Shown: piece after piece, positions 25,563-34,392 of the stretch
Position numbering within the stretch: the first letter of the stretch is position 1
Layout of the letters: the number at the start of each line of letters is the position of its first letter
Assembly: GCF_022568815.1 (NCBI RefSeq)
Contig: NZ_JAKZHX010000003.1
Span: 186,001-250,000, forward strand
From: Undibacterium paludis
GTDB lineage: Bacteria > Pseudomonadota > Gammaproteobacteria > Burkholderiales > Burkholderiaceae_D
Direction of reading: 5' to 3'
DNA: 64,000 bases
Program-made: the position numbers and the translations under genes
The notes under the pieces: model-generated
What the model saw: the letters and a program-made list of their open reading frames with translations, nothing else
Told to the model about the DNA's origin: nothing
Database searches by the model: none

Positions 25563-27626
25563 TTACCAGATATTTACCCGGGTCGCGTTCGGACGCAGCG
25601 GAGAATGCTCGCTCTTGCACTGGAAAGCCTCGGAAAATTCCGGCATGTTTGCCAGTGGTGCGATGACGCGATACTTGTCAGGCGCATGCGGGTCTGTTGC
25701 CAGTTTCATACGTAGCATCTCATCACGTATCAGACTACGGAAACTTTGGGCATTCGCCACAAAGAAGCGTTGGTCGACTGTCAGCCCATCAATTTCTTTG
25801 GCTTGTGGTTTGCGCTCCAGTGACTTGTGCAAGGCTTGCAGCGCTATCTTCATGCCACCAAGATCGGCAATATTCTCACCCGCGGTCAGCTTGCCATTGA
25901 TATGCAGTTTATCGATGGGATTGAATTCATCAAACTGCTTTTCTATGGCCTTGACACGGATCAGGAATTTTTTCTCATCCTGTTTGGTCCACCAGCTTTT
26001 CAGGTTACCTTCTGAATCATACTGACGCCCCTCATCATCAAAGGCGTGGGTCAGTTCATGACCTATCGTGGCGCCGGTATTGCCATAGTTTGCAGCAGGA
26101 TCGGCCTTCACATGATATAGCGGCGGTTGCAGTATGCCCGCCGGGAATACCATTTCATTCATGGTAGGGTTGTAGTAGGCATTCACCGTTTGCGGCGTCA
26201 TACCCCACTCATTCCTGTCTATGGGTTTACCCAGCTTGGCCAGGTTGCGCTTGAATTCAAATTCAGCGGCGCGCGCGGTATTCGCTGCATAGGGGCCGGT
26301 ATCAATCTGCAGGCTGCTGTAGTCGCGCCATACATCGGGATAACCTATCTTGACCAGGATGGTATCGAGTTTTTTGTAGGCTTGCTGTTTGGTTGCGTCC
26401 GACATCCATTCCAGCTTGCCTATGCTTTCACGCATGGCCAGCTTGATATTATCGACCATTTCCAGCACGCCGGCCTTGGCTTCCGGGCCAAAAAATTTGG
26501 CGACGTAGAGTTCACCCATCGCTTCACCGGCCATGACATCAATTGCGCCCAGCACACGTTTCCAGCGGGGTTGCAATTCCTTGGTGCCGGCCAGTGTCTT
26601 GCCATAGAAGTCAAAATTGGCATTGACGAAGGCAGAACTCAAGTCCCTGGCTCGCGCATTCGCCAGTTGCCAGCGCAGGTAAGTCTTCCATTGATCAAGG
26701 CTGACACCATTGATCATGCGCCCTGCTTCAGCGATGAATTTAGGGTGCGCCAGATTGAATTGCCCCGGCTTGGCCAGGCCAAGCTCATTGAAATAGACAG
26801 ACCAGGCGGTTTTCTGATCGGCCTTTTGCAAGGCAGCAAGATCAGACAGATGGTAGCTGGCTTGCGGGTCACGCAATTCCACTTTGGTCAGCGATGCCTT
26901 GGCCAGGCGGGTTTCCATGCCCATCACCACATCCGCATTTTTCTTTGCCTGCTCAGGCGTATCACCGAGCAAACCAAAAACCTGTGCGACATAGGCCAGG
27001 TATTTTGCCCTTATCTCTTTGGTTTTGGCATCGGTCTTGAGATAATAATCACGGTCTGGCAGACCCAGGCCACCCTGGCTAATTTGGGGGATATAGCGCG
27101 TTGTATTCTTGGCGTCCTGGTCAACACTGAAGCTAAACAGGGGCATGACGCCCTGTTTGTGCAAACCTGCAATCACAGCCAGCAATTGCTGGCCATCCTT
27201 GATGGCATTGATATTTGCAAATTGCGGTTCCAGCGGCTTGACACCGTCTTTTTCTATCTGCTCTTCGTTCATGCCACTGGCATAAAATGCACCAACCAGT
27301 TGCGCAGCCTTGCTTTTGCCCTCTCCCTTTGCGGCATCTTTGGCGGCCGTTTCGGCAATCTGCTTCAGCGCCGCCAAATTTCTCTCCGTGACTTCGTCAT
27401 AGGCGCTATAGCGCGCCCGGTCTGAAGGGATGGGGTTGGCTTTGAGCCACTCGCCATTTGAATACTGGAAGAAGTCTGTACAAGGATCCGCTTTTTTGTC
27501 CATGGTCATGGATTCCAGCACAAGCTGGTTGGAATTTGCGGTTTGCGCCATGACCGTCGTCGCCATGCAGGTTGTGGCGACCAGGCTGGCCATGATGCTG
27601 CGCTTGAAGAGATGAGTCGTTTTCAA
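25563..27626 (-). CDS. Exported M13-family zinc metallopeptidase (neprilysin/PepO type)
   Basis: This 687-aa peptidase has a signal peptide (about residues 1-28, ending TTVMAQ). It carries the zinc site HELTH (523-527), the GENIADLGG motif with Glu584 and Asp588, the NAYYNPTMNEMVFPAGILQPP substrate-binding segment, and the conserved ending CKSEHSPLRP...VNIW. M13 enzymes cleave small peptides in the periplasm or outside the cell. The start is a TTG codon: it gives a normal signal peptide with KKTTH-like charged n-region and has AAAGGGACC upstream, while the next ATG would remove the basic residues. The S15-type hydrolase gene lies 60 bp upstream on the same strand. Confidence 0.93.
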   Translation of the reverse strand: MKTTHLFKRSIMASLVATTCMATTVMAQTANSNQLVLESMTMDKKADPCTDFFQYSNGEWLKANPIPSDRARYSAYDEVTERNLAALKQIAETAAKDAAKGEGKSKAAQLVGAFYASGMNEEQIEKDGVKPLEPQFANINAIKDGQQLLAVIAGLHKQGVMPLFSFSVDQDAKNTTRYIPQISQGGLGLPDRDYYLKTDAKTKEIRAKYLAYVAQVFGLLGDTPEQAKKNADVVMGMETRLAKASLTKVELRDPQASYHLSDLAALQKADQKTAWSVYFNELGLAKPGQFNLAHPKFIAEAGRMINGVSLDQWKTYLRWQLANARARDLSSAFVNANFDFYGKTLAGTKELQPRWKRVLGAIDVMAGEAMGELYVAKFFGPEAKAGVLEMVDNIKLAMRESIGKLEWMSDATKQQAYKKLDTILVKIGYPDVWRDYSSLQIDTGPYAANTARAAEFEFKRNLAKLGKPIDRNEWGMTPQTVNAYYNPTMNEMVFPAGILQPPLYHVKADPAANYGNTGATIGHELTHAFDDEGRQYDSEGNLKSWWTKQDEKKFLIRVKAIEKQFDEFNPIDKLHINGKLTAGENIADLGGMKIALQALHKSLERKPQAKEIDGLTVDQRFFVANAQSFRSLIRDEMLRMKLATDPHAPDKYRVIAPLANMPEFSEAFQCKSEHSPLRPNATRVNIW

Positions 27627-27685
27627 TTGTTGGTCCCTTTTGTGATTTTCTTGATTTCTGCTTTATGTTTTGATTTTCAGCTTGC

Positions 27686-29638
27686 TTATTTTGGCAGTAC
27701 CTGCACCGCAATACCAGAATACTGCCCCGGAGAACGATACACTCTTTGCGTTGCCTTCTGGAAATCTTCAGGATTGGCCTTGGGTATGTCCATGAATTTC
27801 TGCGGATTCAGATCAACCAGAGGAAACCAGCTGCTTTGCACCTGCACCATGATGCGATGACCGCGACGGAAAGTGTGATGGATGTCCGGCATGTTATAGC
27901 TGATGGCAGCAACCTTGCCCGGCACGAAAGCTTCCGGTTTTTCAAAACTGTTGCGGAATTTGCCGCGCAGGGGTTCGCCCCTGACCAGTTGCTGATAACC
28001 CGCCATGTTCGTCACGGGTGGTGGCACGTCACTGGCCCTGTCGCGTGCTGCCTGCCTGTCTGGATATTCTGAGGGATAGACGTCAATCAGTTTCACGACC
28101 CAGTCAGCATCGGTACCAGAAGTAGATACAAATAACCTGGGATTGACCGGCCCGACGATGGTGACATCTTCATCCAGAGGTTCCGTCTGATACACCAGCA
28201 CATCGGGCCTGGTCGAAGCAAAACGCTGGTCCGAAATCACGTATTCACGCGGCACGCCGGTTGCCGCATAGGAAATGAATGGCACCGGTTTTTTCGGGTC
28301 GCTGATGTATTCATCAAAGGTGTTGAATTCAGTCTGTGGCTCCTTCCAGCTCAGGCTGCCATCGTTACCAAAATACAGGGTACGCTTTTGTGCCTGTTGT
28401 GGCGGCCAGCTGGGGTATTCACGCCAGACATTGGTGCCAGTTTCAAACACCATGACTTCCGGCAGGCTTTTACCAGTAGCACCTTTCAAATGCTGCTCAA
28501 AGAAAGGAAAAACGATGTTCTTGCGATAATATTCGCCCGTTTTGACATCGAAGCTGACATGCCCCAGGGATTTGCCATCTGCCCCACCCCAACCGCCATG
28601 TGACCATGGTCCCATGACCAAACCGTTGTAAAACCCTTTGTTATTGCTTTTAATGCTGTGATAAGTCGTAAAAGGCCCCTGCGGATCTTCGGCGTCATAC
28701 CAGCCGCCTACGGTCAATACGGCGGCCTTGATATTCTTCAGATGCGGGGCAATATTTCTTCTCTTCCAGAAATCATCATAACTGTTGTGCTCTATTGTCG
28801 GCATCAATAGCTGACGCTGTTTGTCGCTCAATTGCGCAGTAATATTTTTCAGGCTCATATGCTTGAGAAAATATTGATAGCCATCCGAGGTACCAAAATC
28901 GAATTCTTCCCAGCGCTTGGGCAGGCTGGTCGGATTTTTTTCTATGGTAAAACTGGAATAAAAACCAAAGTTTGCAGCGAGCATGAAAGCGCCACCGTGA
29001 TAGGAATCATCCCCCATAAACAGGTCAGTTACTGGCGCCTGTGGCGATGCCGCCTTGATCGCAGGATGGGAATCAATCACGCTGGCCGAGGTATAAAATC
29101 CTGGATAAGAAATGCCCCAGATCCCGACCTTGCCATTGTTACCCTTGACGTTTTTCAGCAGCCATTCCACTGTGTCATGCATGTCCTGGCTCTCGACACC
29201 CTCACCGGCTATCCGGTCAGTTTTGACGTGGGGCGTCATTTCTTGCCAGACACCCTCGGACATATAGCGGCCACGGACATCCTGCTTGACGAAAATATAG
29301 CCACTCTGGTCGAATTCTTTTGATGGCCCCAGCGACTGCGGGTAGTAATCGACACCGTAATGCGTCTGCCCTCCTTCATAGACACCACTGCCATAAGGCG
29401 AACGGCTCATCAGGAAAGGATAGCTTTTGCTGCTATCCTTGGGGACATAGACCACCGTGAAAAGGCGCGTACCGTCACGCATCGGTATCTGGTATTCGTA
29501 TTTGGTGTATTGTTCACGAATCTGCGGCTTGGGCGGTGTTGGCGGGTCTTCCATGACAGTTGCCGCAGCCAACGCTGGAAGGCTCAGCGACATGGACATG
29601 ATGCAAAATGCGGCACATTTCTTTAACGTGAATTGCAT
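27686..29638 (-). CDS. Exported CocE/NonD-family (X-Pro dipeptidyl-peptidase, S15) hydrolase
   Basis: This 650-aa serine hydrolase has a clear signal peptide (MQFTLKK...LPALAAA). The N-terminal alpha/beta-hydrolase domain has the nucleophile elbow GISYPGF and the substrate segment GVDYYPQSLGP; the C-terminal jelly-roll domain is typical of PepX_C. Members hydrolyse esters (cocaine esterase, glutaryl acylase) or X-Pro peptides, and the exact substrate cannot be read here. The start at ATG 29638 is preceded by AAGGAAAAT; a longer frame to 29704 would bury the signal. It may be cotranscribed with the M13 peptidase gene, suggesting peptide scavenging. Confidence 0.9.
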   Translation of the reverse strand: MQFTLKKCAAFCIMSMSLSLPALAAATVMEDPPTPPKPQIREQYTKYEYQIPMRDGTRLFTVVYVPKDSSKSYPFLMSRSPYGSGVYEGGQTHYGVDYYPQSLGPSKEFDQSGYIFVKQDVRGRYMSEGVWQEMTPHVKTDRIAGEGVESQDMHDTVEWLLKNVKGNNGKVGIWGISYPGFYTSASVIDSHPAIKAASPQAPVTDLFMGDDSYHGGAFMLAANFGFYSSFTIEKNPTSLPKRWEEFDFGTSDGYQYFLKHMSLKNITAQLSDKQRQLLMPTIEHNSYDDFWKRRNIAPHLKNIKAAVLTVGGWYDAEDPQGPFTTYHSIKSNNKGFYNGLVMGPWSHGGWGGADGKSLGHVSFDVKTGEYYRKNIVFPFFEQHLKGATGKSLPEVMVFETGTNVWREYPSWPPQQAQKRTLYFGNDGSLSWKEPQTEFNTFDEYISDPKKPVPFISYAATGVPREYVISDQRFASTRPDVLVYQTEPLDEDVTIVGPVNPRLFVSTSGTDADWVVKLIDVYPSEYPDRQAARDRASDVPPPVTNMAGYQQLVRGEPLRGKFRNSFEKPEAFVPGKVAAISYNMPDIHHTFRRGHRIMVQVQSSWFPLVDLNPQKFMDIPKANPEDFQKATQRVYRSPGQYSGIAVQVLPK

Positions 29639-29816
29639 ATTTTCCTTAAATTTTGGGCTCTTTTTCGACCAGATATTTAATTGACAGTGAGGATTGCTGA
29701 CCAAAAATGCAAATTGGAGCAGAATAGTAACTGAGTGTAATCAGGTCAATAAGTTTCCTGATTTCGTCCTAAACTGGAAATATTGAATGAACCCTCTTTG
29801 AAATTGTCACAATGAC

Positions 29817-30275
29817 ATGAAATTATTAAAACTCCCAGCGCTACTCCTTGCAGCCCTGATGTTCAGTAATACGGCGCAAGCCCACCCTCCTTCTCATCAT
29901 GGCCGCTCTCGCGTCAGTATTGGTTGGGGTGCAAGTGTAGGCCTGGGTGTCGGCCTTGCCTTGGCAAGCTATCCGTATTACAACGGGTATCGTTACAACT
30001 ACAGGGTCAACAGCTACCCGTACGATTACTCCTGGCGCTGGTATCCCAGTGTGGTGGTAGAGCCAGCTATCAGTTATAGCGTTCCGGTTGTTACCCGCAC
30101 GGTGTACCCGACCTATTACGAACCAGACTACACTTACAATAACAACGACCGTTATCAGGCCAGTCCACCACCGCAAGTGGCTTCAGACAGGGAATGGTTG
30201 TATTGCCACCAGCCAGACGGCTTCTACCCGATGATTCAATCATGCCCGGGCGGCTGGCAGCGTGTAGCAAAGTAG
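29817..30275 (+). CDS. Small exported Tyr-rich protein with C-terminal Cys motif
   Basis: This 152-aa protein has a signal peptide (MKLLKLPALLLAALMFSNTAQA). A His-rich start, a Gly-rich helix-like stretch (VGLGVGLALAS) and a Tyr-rich region (about 60-125) follow. The end REWLYCHQPDGFYPMIQSCPGGW resembles the W-x-YC-x-P-x-G-YYP-x6-CP-x-GW motif seen at the end of many small exported proteobacterial proteins; its two Cys could form a disulfide. The function is unknown. It is a single-gene unit with its own terminator. Confidence 0.8.
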   Translation: MKLLKLPALLLAALMFSNTAQAHPPSHHGRSRVSIGWGASVGLGVGLALASYPYYNGYRYNYRVNSYPYDYSWRWYPSVVVEPAISYSVPVVTRTVYPTYYEPDYTYNNNDRYQASPPPQVASDREWLYCHQPDGFYPMIQSCPGGWQRVAK

Positions 30276-30323
30276 CCTGGCGATCAGTATCTGTCAGCAT
30301 ATAGAAGGCGCTAAAAACAGAAA

Positions 30324-30360
30324 GGGTGCAATTATTGACTAATTGCACCCTTGTTTTTTT
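30324..30360 (+). terminator. Rho-independent terminator between the exported protein gene and cheV
   Basis: A perfect 10-bp stem GGGTGCAATT/AATTGCACCC (30324-30333 with 30341-30350) has a 7-nt loop and is followed by TTGTTTTTTT. It lies between convergent genes and may serve both. Confidence 0.92.
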
Positions 30361-30413
30361 ACCACTTCTTTTTTTGATCCAGCCAAACCTGGATCATGCA
30401 CTGCTAGTACGCG

Positions 30414-31379
30414 TCATGCATTCTGTTTCTGTAGCACACTGCGTATGGTCGCGGCCAGTTCTTCAGCCACGAACTTGGCCACATAAGCATCGGCACCAAC
30501 GGTTTTGATATGATCTTCATTTGTCGCACCAGACAGGGATGAATGAATGACCACCGGCAAGAAACGGAAGCGTTCATCCTGCTTGATCTTGCGTGTCAGT
30601 GTAAAACCGTCCATCTCAGGCATCTCAAGATCGGTCAGCACCATGGCGACCTTGTCTCGTACCCCCTTGCCTTCGGCCTGGGCTGAAGCTGCCAGTGACT
30701 GCAGCTTTTCCCAGGCTTCCTTACCGGTCTTGGTCATGATGTATTGGGCACCCATGGCAGTCAGGGCCTGCTCGATCAGGCCACGGGCCACCGCTGAATC
30801 ATCGGCCGCCAGGATGGAAGCGCCGGCCTGCATCTTGAGTTTTGCACCTATGGTTTCAGGATCAACATCCTTGGTATCAGAAGGTGTAATCTGACGCAAT
30901 ATCTGCTCAACATCCAAAACCTGGGCCAGACGGGTATCTTCAGTGTCGCCATCGAGGCGGGCAATGCTGGTAACCATGCCACCAGCAGCACTGCTTTCTG
31001 CCGACAAGACCTGGCTCCAGTCCAACCGCACAATCTCTTCCACGGATTCCACCGCAAAACCCTGGGTGGTCCGGGCATATTCGGTCACCAGCATGATGTT
31101 CAAGCCGGTCTTGGGTTTGAGCCCGACGACAGATGGCAGGTCTATCACTGGGATGATCTGGCCACGCAAATTAACCACCCCAAGCATATGTGGCATGGCG
31201 CCGGCCATACCAGTTATGGTAGGCATGGCCACGATTTCACGGACCTTGAAGACGTTGATTCCAAATAATTCCGACCTGTCGCTATTGCCATCCGTCCCCA
31301 AGCGGAAGAGCAACAGCTCAAACTTGTTGGACGCAGTCAGATTGGTACGTTCGTCAACTTCTTGCTGTACGGAACTCAT
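30414..31379 (-). CDS. cheV: Chemotaxis coupling protein CheV (CheW-receiver fusion)
   Basis: This 321-aa protein joins a CheW-like domain (about residues 15-165; FGINVFKVREIV, GVVNLRGQIIPVIDLP) to a receiver domain (about 190-321; LAADDSAVARGLI, phosphorylatable Asp in LTDLEMPEMDGF, conserved Lys in AYVAKF). CheV couples chemoreceptors to CheA and adapts when phosphorylated. I use ATG 31379 because GAGGAAAA precedes it; an ATG five codons upstream is possible. It is not near other che genes. Confidence 0.95.
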   Translation of the reverse strand: MSSVQQEVDERTNLTASNKFELLLFRLGTDGNSDRSELFGINVFKVREIVAMPTITGMAGAMPHMLGVVNLRGQIIPVIDLPSVVGLKPKTGLNIMLVTEYARTTQGFAVESVEEIVRLDWSQVLSAESSAAGGMVTSIARLDGDTEDTRLAQVLDVEQILRQITPSDTKDVDPETIGAKLKMQAGASILAADDSAVARGLIEQALTAMGAQYIMTKTGKEAWEKLQSLAASAQAEGKGVRDKVAMVLTDLEMPEMDGFTLTRKIKQDERFRFLPVVIHSSLSGATNEDHIKTVGADAYVAKFVAEELAATIRSVLQKQNA

Positions 31380-31446
31380 GTCTGTTTTCCTCATGTTGGT
31401 GATGGATCACGAAGCGATTGTCCTGCGTTTATTGGCAATTTTATTG

Positions 31447-32817
31447 CTACGTAATTATTTTATAACATGGTGTATAAGCCTTGCCAGGTAATTTCATGCG
31501 GCTTTGTGAGACAAATGATGCCAGCAAGGTGTCCATGCAAGCCATTATTTCACTATCTCCGCGAATCTCAAAGTGACCATGCTTCTCTATGGCCCGTATG
31601 CCTTGATTTTTAACATTCCCAGCAACAACACCAGAAAAAGCCCTGCGCAAGTTTGCAGCCAGTAAATGAGATTCCTGGTTCTTATGCAGTGCCAGATTAC
31701 GCATGTTTTCATGGGTGGGCTCAAAAGGCCTCTGGAATTCAGCATCAATCTTCAACAACCAGTTGAAATAATAGGCATCGCCCTTGGCCTTGCGGAACTC
31801 ACGCACCCTTTTGATACCGGCATGCACTTCCTGGGCAACCTTGACCGGGTCATTGACAATGATCTGGTAACTCTTTTGTGCTTGCGGTCCGAGCGTATCA
31901 CCGATGAAGCGGTCTATCTGCCTGAAATAGTCGGCGGCGCTTTCCGGCCCGGTGAAAATCAACGGGAATGGCAGGTTAGCATTATCAGGGTGCAGCAGTA
32001 TGCCCAGCAGGTAAAGTATCTCTTCTGCAGTACCAGCGCCGCCGGGGAAGACGATCACAGCATGCCCCATGCGGACAAAGGCTTCCAGGCGTTTTTCTAT
32101 ATCCGGCAAAATAACCAGATCATTGACAATGGGATTAGGCGCTTCTGCAGCAATGATGCCGGGCTCGGTGATACCGACATAGCGCCCGGTTGTCACCCTC
32201 TGCTTGGCGTGGCCTATGGTGGCGCCCTTCATGGGGCCCTTCATCGCACCCGGCCCGCAGCCTGTGCAGATATCCATGCCGCGCAGGCCAAGCTGGTAGC
32301 CTACATGCTTGGTGTAGTCATATTCTCCACTGGAAATGGAATGTCCACCCCAACATACGACCATATTCGGGTTGACCTGAGGTCGCAACAAATTGGCATT
32401 GCGCAGCACATGAAAAACTGCGTCGCTGATACCTTCAGTCGTGTTCAGGTCGAACTTGCTGGCATCTTCCAGTGCAGCCTTGATGAACAGGATGTCGCGC
32501 AACACAGCAAACAGGTGCTCCTGTATGCCCTTGATCATGACGCCGTCAACAAATGCGCTGGCAGGCGCGCCCTTGACATCGAGCTTGATACCGCGTTCAC
32601 GCTGTATGATGCTGATATCAAAACTCTTGTAACGCTCCAGCAATTCCTTGCCATCATCAAGACCACTGCCGCAATTCAATACCGCCAGCGCGCAACTGCG
32701 AAATACCTGATACAGACCGCCATGGCTATTGTCCAGTACCTGAGCAACCTCAGCCTTGGACAAAACTTCCATACGCCCTTCGGGCGAAATTTGAGTGTCA
32801 ATAACTTCGAATTCCAT
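31447..32817 (-). CDS. ppnN: Pyrimidine/purine nucleotide 5'-monophosphate nucleosidase
   Basis: This 456-aa enzyme matches E. coli PpnN/YgdH (454 aa), which splits nucleotide monophosphates to base and ribose 5-phosphate and is controlled by (p)ppGpp. The N-terminal region SPEGRMEVLSKAEV...LYQVFRSCALAVLNCGS and the LOG-like Rossmann core with the VIVFPGGAGTAEEILYLLG motif are both present. The start at ATG 32817 matches the E. coli N-terminus; an upstream in-frame extension to 32892 lacks family sequence. Confidence 0.93.
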   Translation of the reverse strand: MEFEVIDTQISPEGRMEVLSKAEVAQVLDNSHGGLYQVFRSCALAVLNCGSGLDDGKELLERYKSFDISIIQRERGIKLDVKGAPASAFVDGVMIKGIQEHLFAVLRDILFIKAALEDASKFDLNTTEGISDAVFHVLRNANLLRPQVNPNMVVCWGGHSISSGEYDYTKHVGYQLGLRGMDICTGCGPGAMKGPMKGATIGHAKQRVTTGRYVGITEPGIIAAEAPNPIVNDLVILPDIEKRLEAFVRMGHAVIVFPGGAGTAEEILYLLGILLHPDNANLPFPLIFTGPESAADYFRQIDRFIGDTLGPQAQKSYQIIVNDPVKVAQEVHAGIKRVREFRKAKGDAYYFNWLLKIDAEFQRPFEPTHENMRNLALHKNQESHLLAANLRRAFSGVVAGNVKNQGIRAIEKHGHFEIRGDSEIMACMDTLLASFVSQSRMKLPGKAYTPCYKIIT

Positions 32818-33137
32818 AACTGCTTTTTCGCTCCTGAAAATGCGGAGGCAGATCAATCTGTCCGCTGGCCGCGCCACCAATGGCCCGACCAAGACGCAGT
32901 CAACAACACTGCAAACAAAGGCTACAAACCTTTACTTCCATTATGCATGGAATTGACGCAAGGGAATTCCCTTAAAGCACTTTTTTCATCATTTTCCGTG
33001 TAAAGAAAGGCAAATTACCCCTGAGCGTGCAAACACCAGTACCTAGCGACGGACCAGCTCTTTGACAGCAAAGAAAAAATATTTGACTAAATCATTGTAT
33101 ATGGCGCTCATGCCATGTACAATTCGCCTCCTTCAGA
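32818..33137. other. Gap upstream of ppnN and tRNA-fMet
   Basis: About 320 bp without a gene. It contains the divergent ppnN promoter (not resolved) and the tRNA promoter at 33095-33123. The bottom part is AT-rich, with TTGACA at 33062 and TTGACT at 33083. Confidence 0.5.
33095..33123 (+). promoter_or_regulatory. Promoter of tRNA-fMet
   Basis: TTGTAT at 33095-33100 and TACAAT at 33118-33123 are separated by exactly 17 bp. The predicted start is about 7 bp before the mature tRNA 5' end. Confidence 0.7.
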
Positions 33138-33214
<77 letters not shown>

Positions 33215-33344
33215 AGTTTATGTTCTGGTGCATTCGCACAAATTTACCGAGCACAATTGATTTCTTCGGCAAACCTTTGTCGGGATATTTTTTATTCTCG
33301 TAGTTTGTTCAAACGTCACCACACTTACTCTGATAGAAACGCCG

Positions 33345-33572
33345 ATGAAAGACAATAAAGATCATGCTACGCTGGAACTGCCAGGCTTCGGCGAACCCGC
33401 ATTTTTATTGCCAGAAACCAGAAAACCCGGCAAATCATCACAACGTCAACGCGGCAGAAAACAGGAACAGCTGGATCTGCTTGAAGTACTGGGGCCGACA
33501 GACCGCAGCGGCTTGCCAGCCTGGGTGCATGATGAAAACATCGACCTGACTGGCCTGCCTATCTGGCGCTAA
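33345..33572 (+). CDS. Small uncharacterised protein
   Basis: A 75-aa soluble, charged protein, with a Lys/Arg/Gln-rich middle (KSSQRQRGRKQEQL) and an acidic end with a DLTGLPIW motif. No signal or membrane segment is present. I do not recognise a family. The position between tRNA-fMet and the LytTR regulator, and codon use like the neighbours, make it plausible as a real gene. Other frames overlap it but lack its protein-like composition. Confidence 0.55.
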   Translation: MKDNKDHATLELPGFGEPAFLLPETRKPGKSSQRQRGRKQEQLDLLEVLGPTDRSGLPAWVHDENIDLTGLPIWR

Positions 33573-33594
33573 CCATTAAACGCAATAATCAGGC

Positions 33595-34392
33595 TCAGAC
33601 GCGCACCAATGCCTTGATCACCGGCCACTGCCGGCGCGAAATAGGCAAGCGCTCAGCGCATCCTGTAACGATAACCTGCCAGGACTCCGACACTTTCTCC
33701 TGCCCGCCATCTGCATCAACAACCTGTACCGCTCTCTCCACACCATTGATCGCTGCCCGCGCAACCAGGGCATTTCTGTGCACCCTCACCAAAAGCTCGC
33801 TCAACTCCAGTTCTATAGATGTCAGCGACTCTTCCAGCAAATACTCACGTTGAATGGTGTGTAGGGTGACGTATTTCTGCTCTGCCTTCAGAAACAGGAC
33901 ATCTGACACGGGGATCAGCAATATGCGGCCACGCTCAAGCACAGAAAAATGCCTGCGCCGGCTATTACCTGCGTCAGCAGCTATCGTTGGCGGCAAGTGC
34001 GGCTCACTACCGGCTTTTTCACATGCGCGCCCTATCGCATCAACCAGACGATTGGCGCGAACCGGCTTCATCAGATAATCAAGTGCATGCACTTCAAAGG
34101 CCTTGACTGCAAACTCATCATAGGCCGTGACAAAAATGATCGCCGGCGGACGCATATTCAACTGATGCTGCGCCAGATGCTGGGCCAGTTCTATGCCATT
34201 CATGCCTGGCATTTGTACATCGAGCAAAACGATATCGGGATGCAGGCTACCGATCTGTTCCAGCGCCAACATGGCATTTTCCGCCTCGCCGACAACAAGG
34301 GTAGGACATTGTTCGGTAATGTCTGACAGCAAAGTTTTCAATCTTTGACGGGCAGGCGCCTCGTCATCAACAATCAAAATTCTTGGATTCAT
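33595..34392 (-). CDS. LytTR-family response regulator (AlgR/LytR type)
   Basis: This 265-aa regulator has a receiver domain (about residues 1-125) with Asp58 in IVLLDVQMPGMNG and Lys in YLMKPV, and a C-terminal LytTR DNA-binding domain (about 155-262; ILLIPVSDVLFLKAEQKYVTLHT). It is the partner of the kinase encoded immediately upstream, and the two genes overlap by one base (TAATG). AlgR-type regulators control alginate, twitching or cell-surface genes in relatives; the regulon here is unknown. Confidence 0.93.
   Translation of the reverse strand: MNPRILIVDDEAPARQRLKTLLSDITEQCPTLVVGEAENAMLALEQIGSLHPDIVLLDVQMPGMNGIELAQHLAQHQLNMRPPAIIFVTAYDEFAVKAFEVHALDYLMKPVRANRLVDAIGRACEKAGSEPHLPPTIAADAGNSRRRHFSVLERGRILLIPVSDVLFLKAEQKYVTLHTIQREYLLEESLTSIELELSELLVRVHRNALVARAAINGVERAVQVVDADGGQEKVSESWQVIVTGCAERLPISRRQWPVIKALVRV

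Noticed and set aside
26127..27425. Plus-strand 432-aa open frame
   Set aside because: It lies wholly opposite the M13 peptidase gene and has no recognisable motif; it is a shadow of the GC-biased third codon positions.
31666..33003. Plus-strand 445-aa open frame
   Set aside because: It is antisense to ppnN, which matches its family over the full length.
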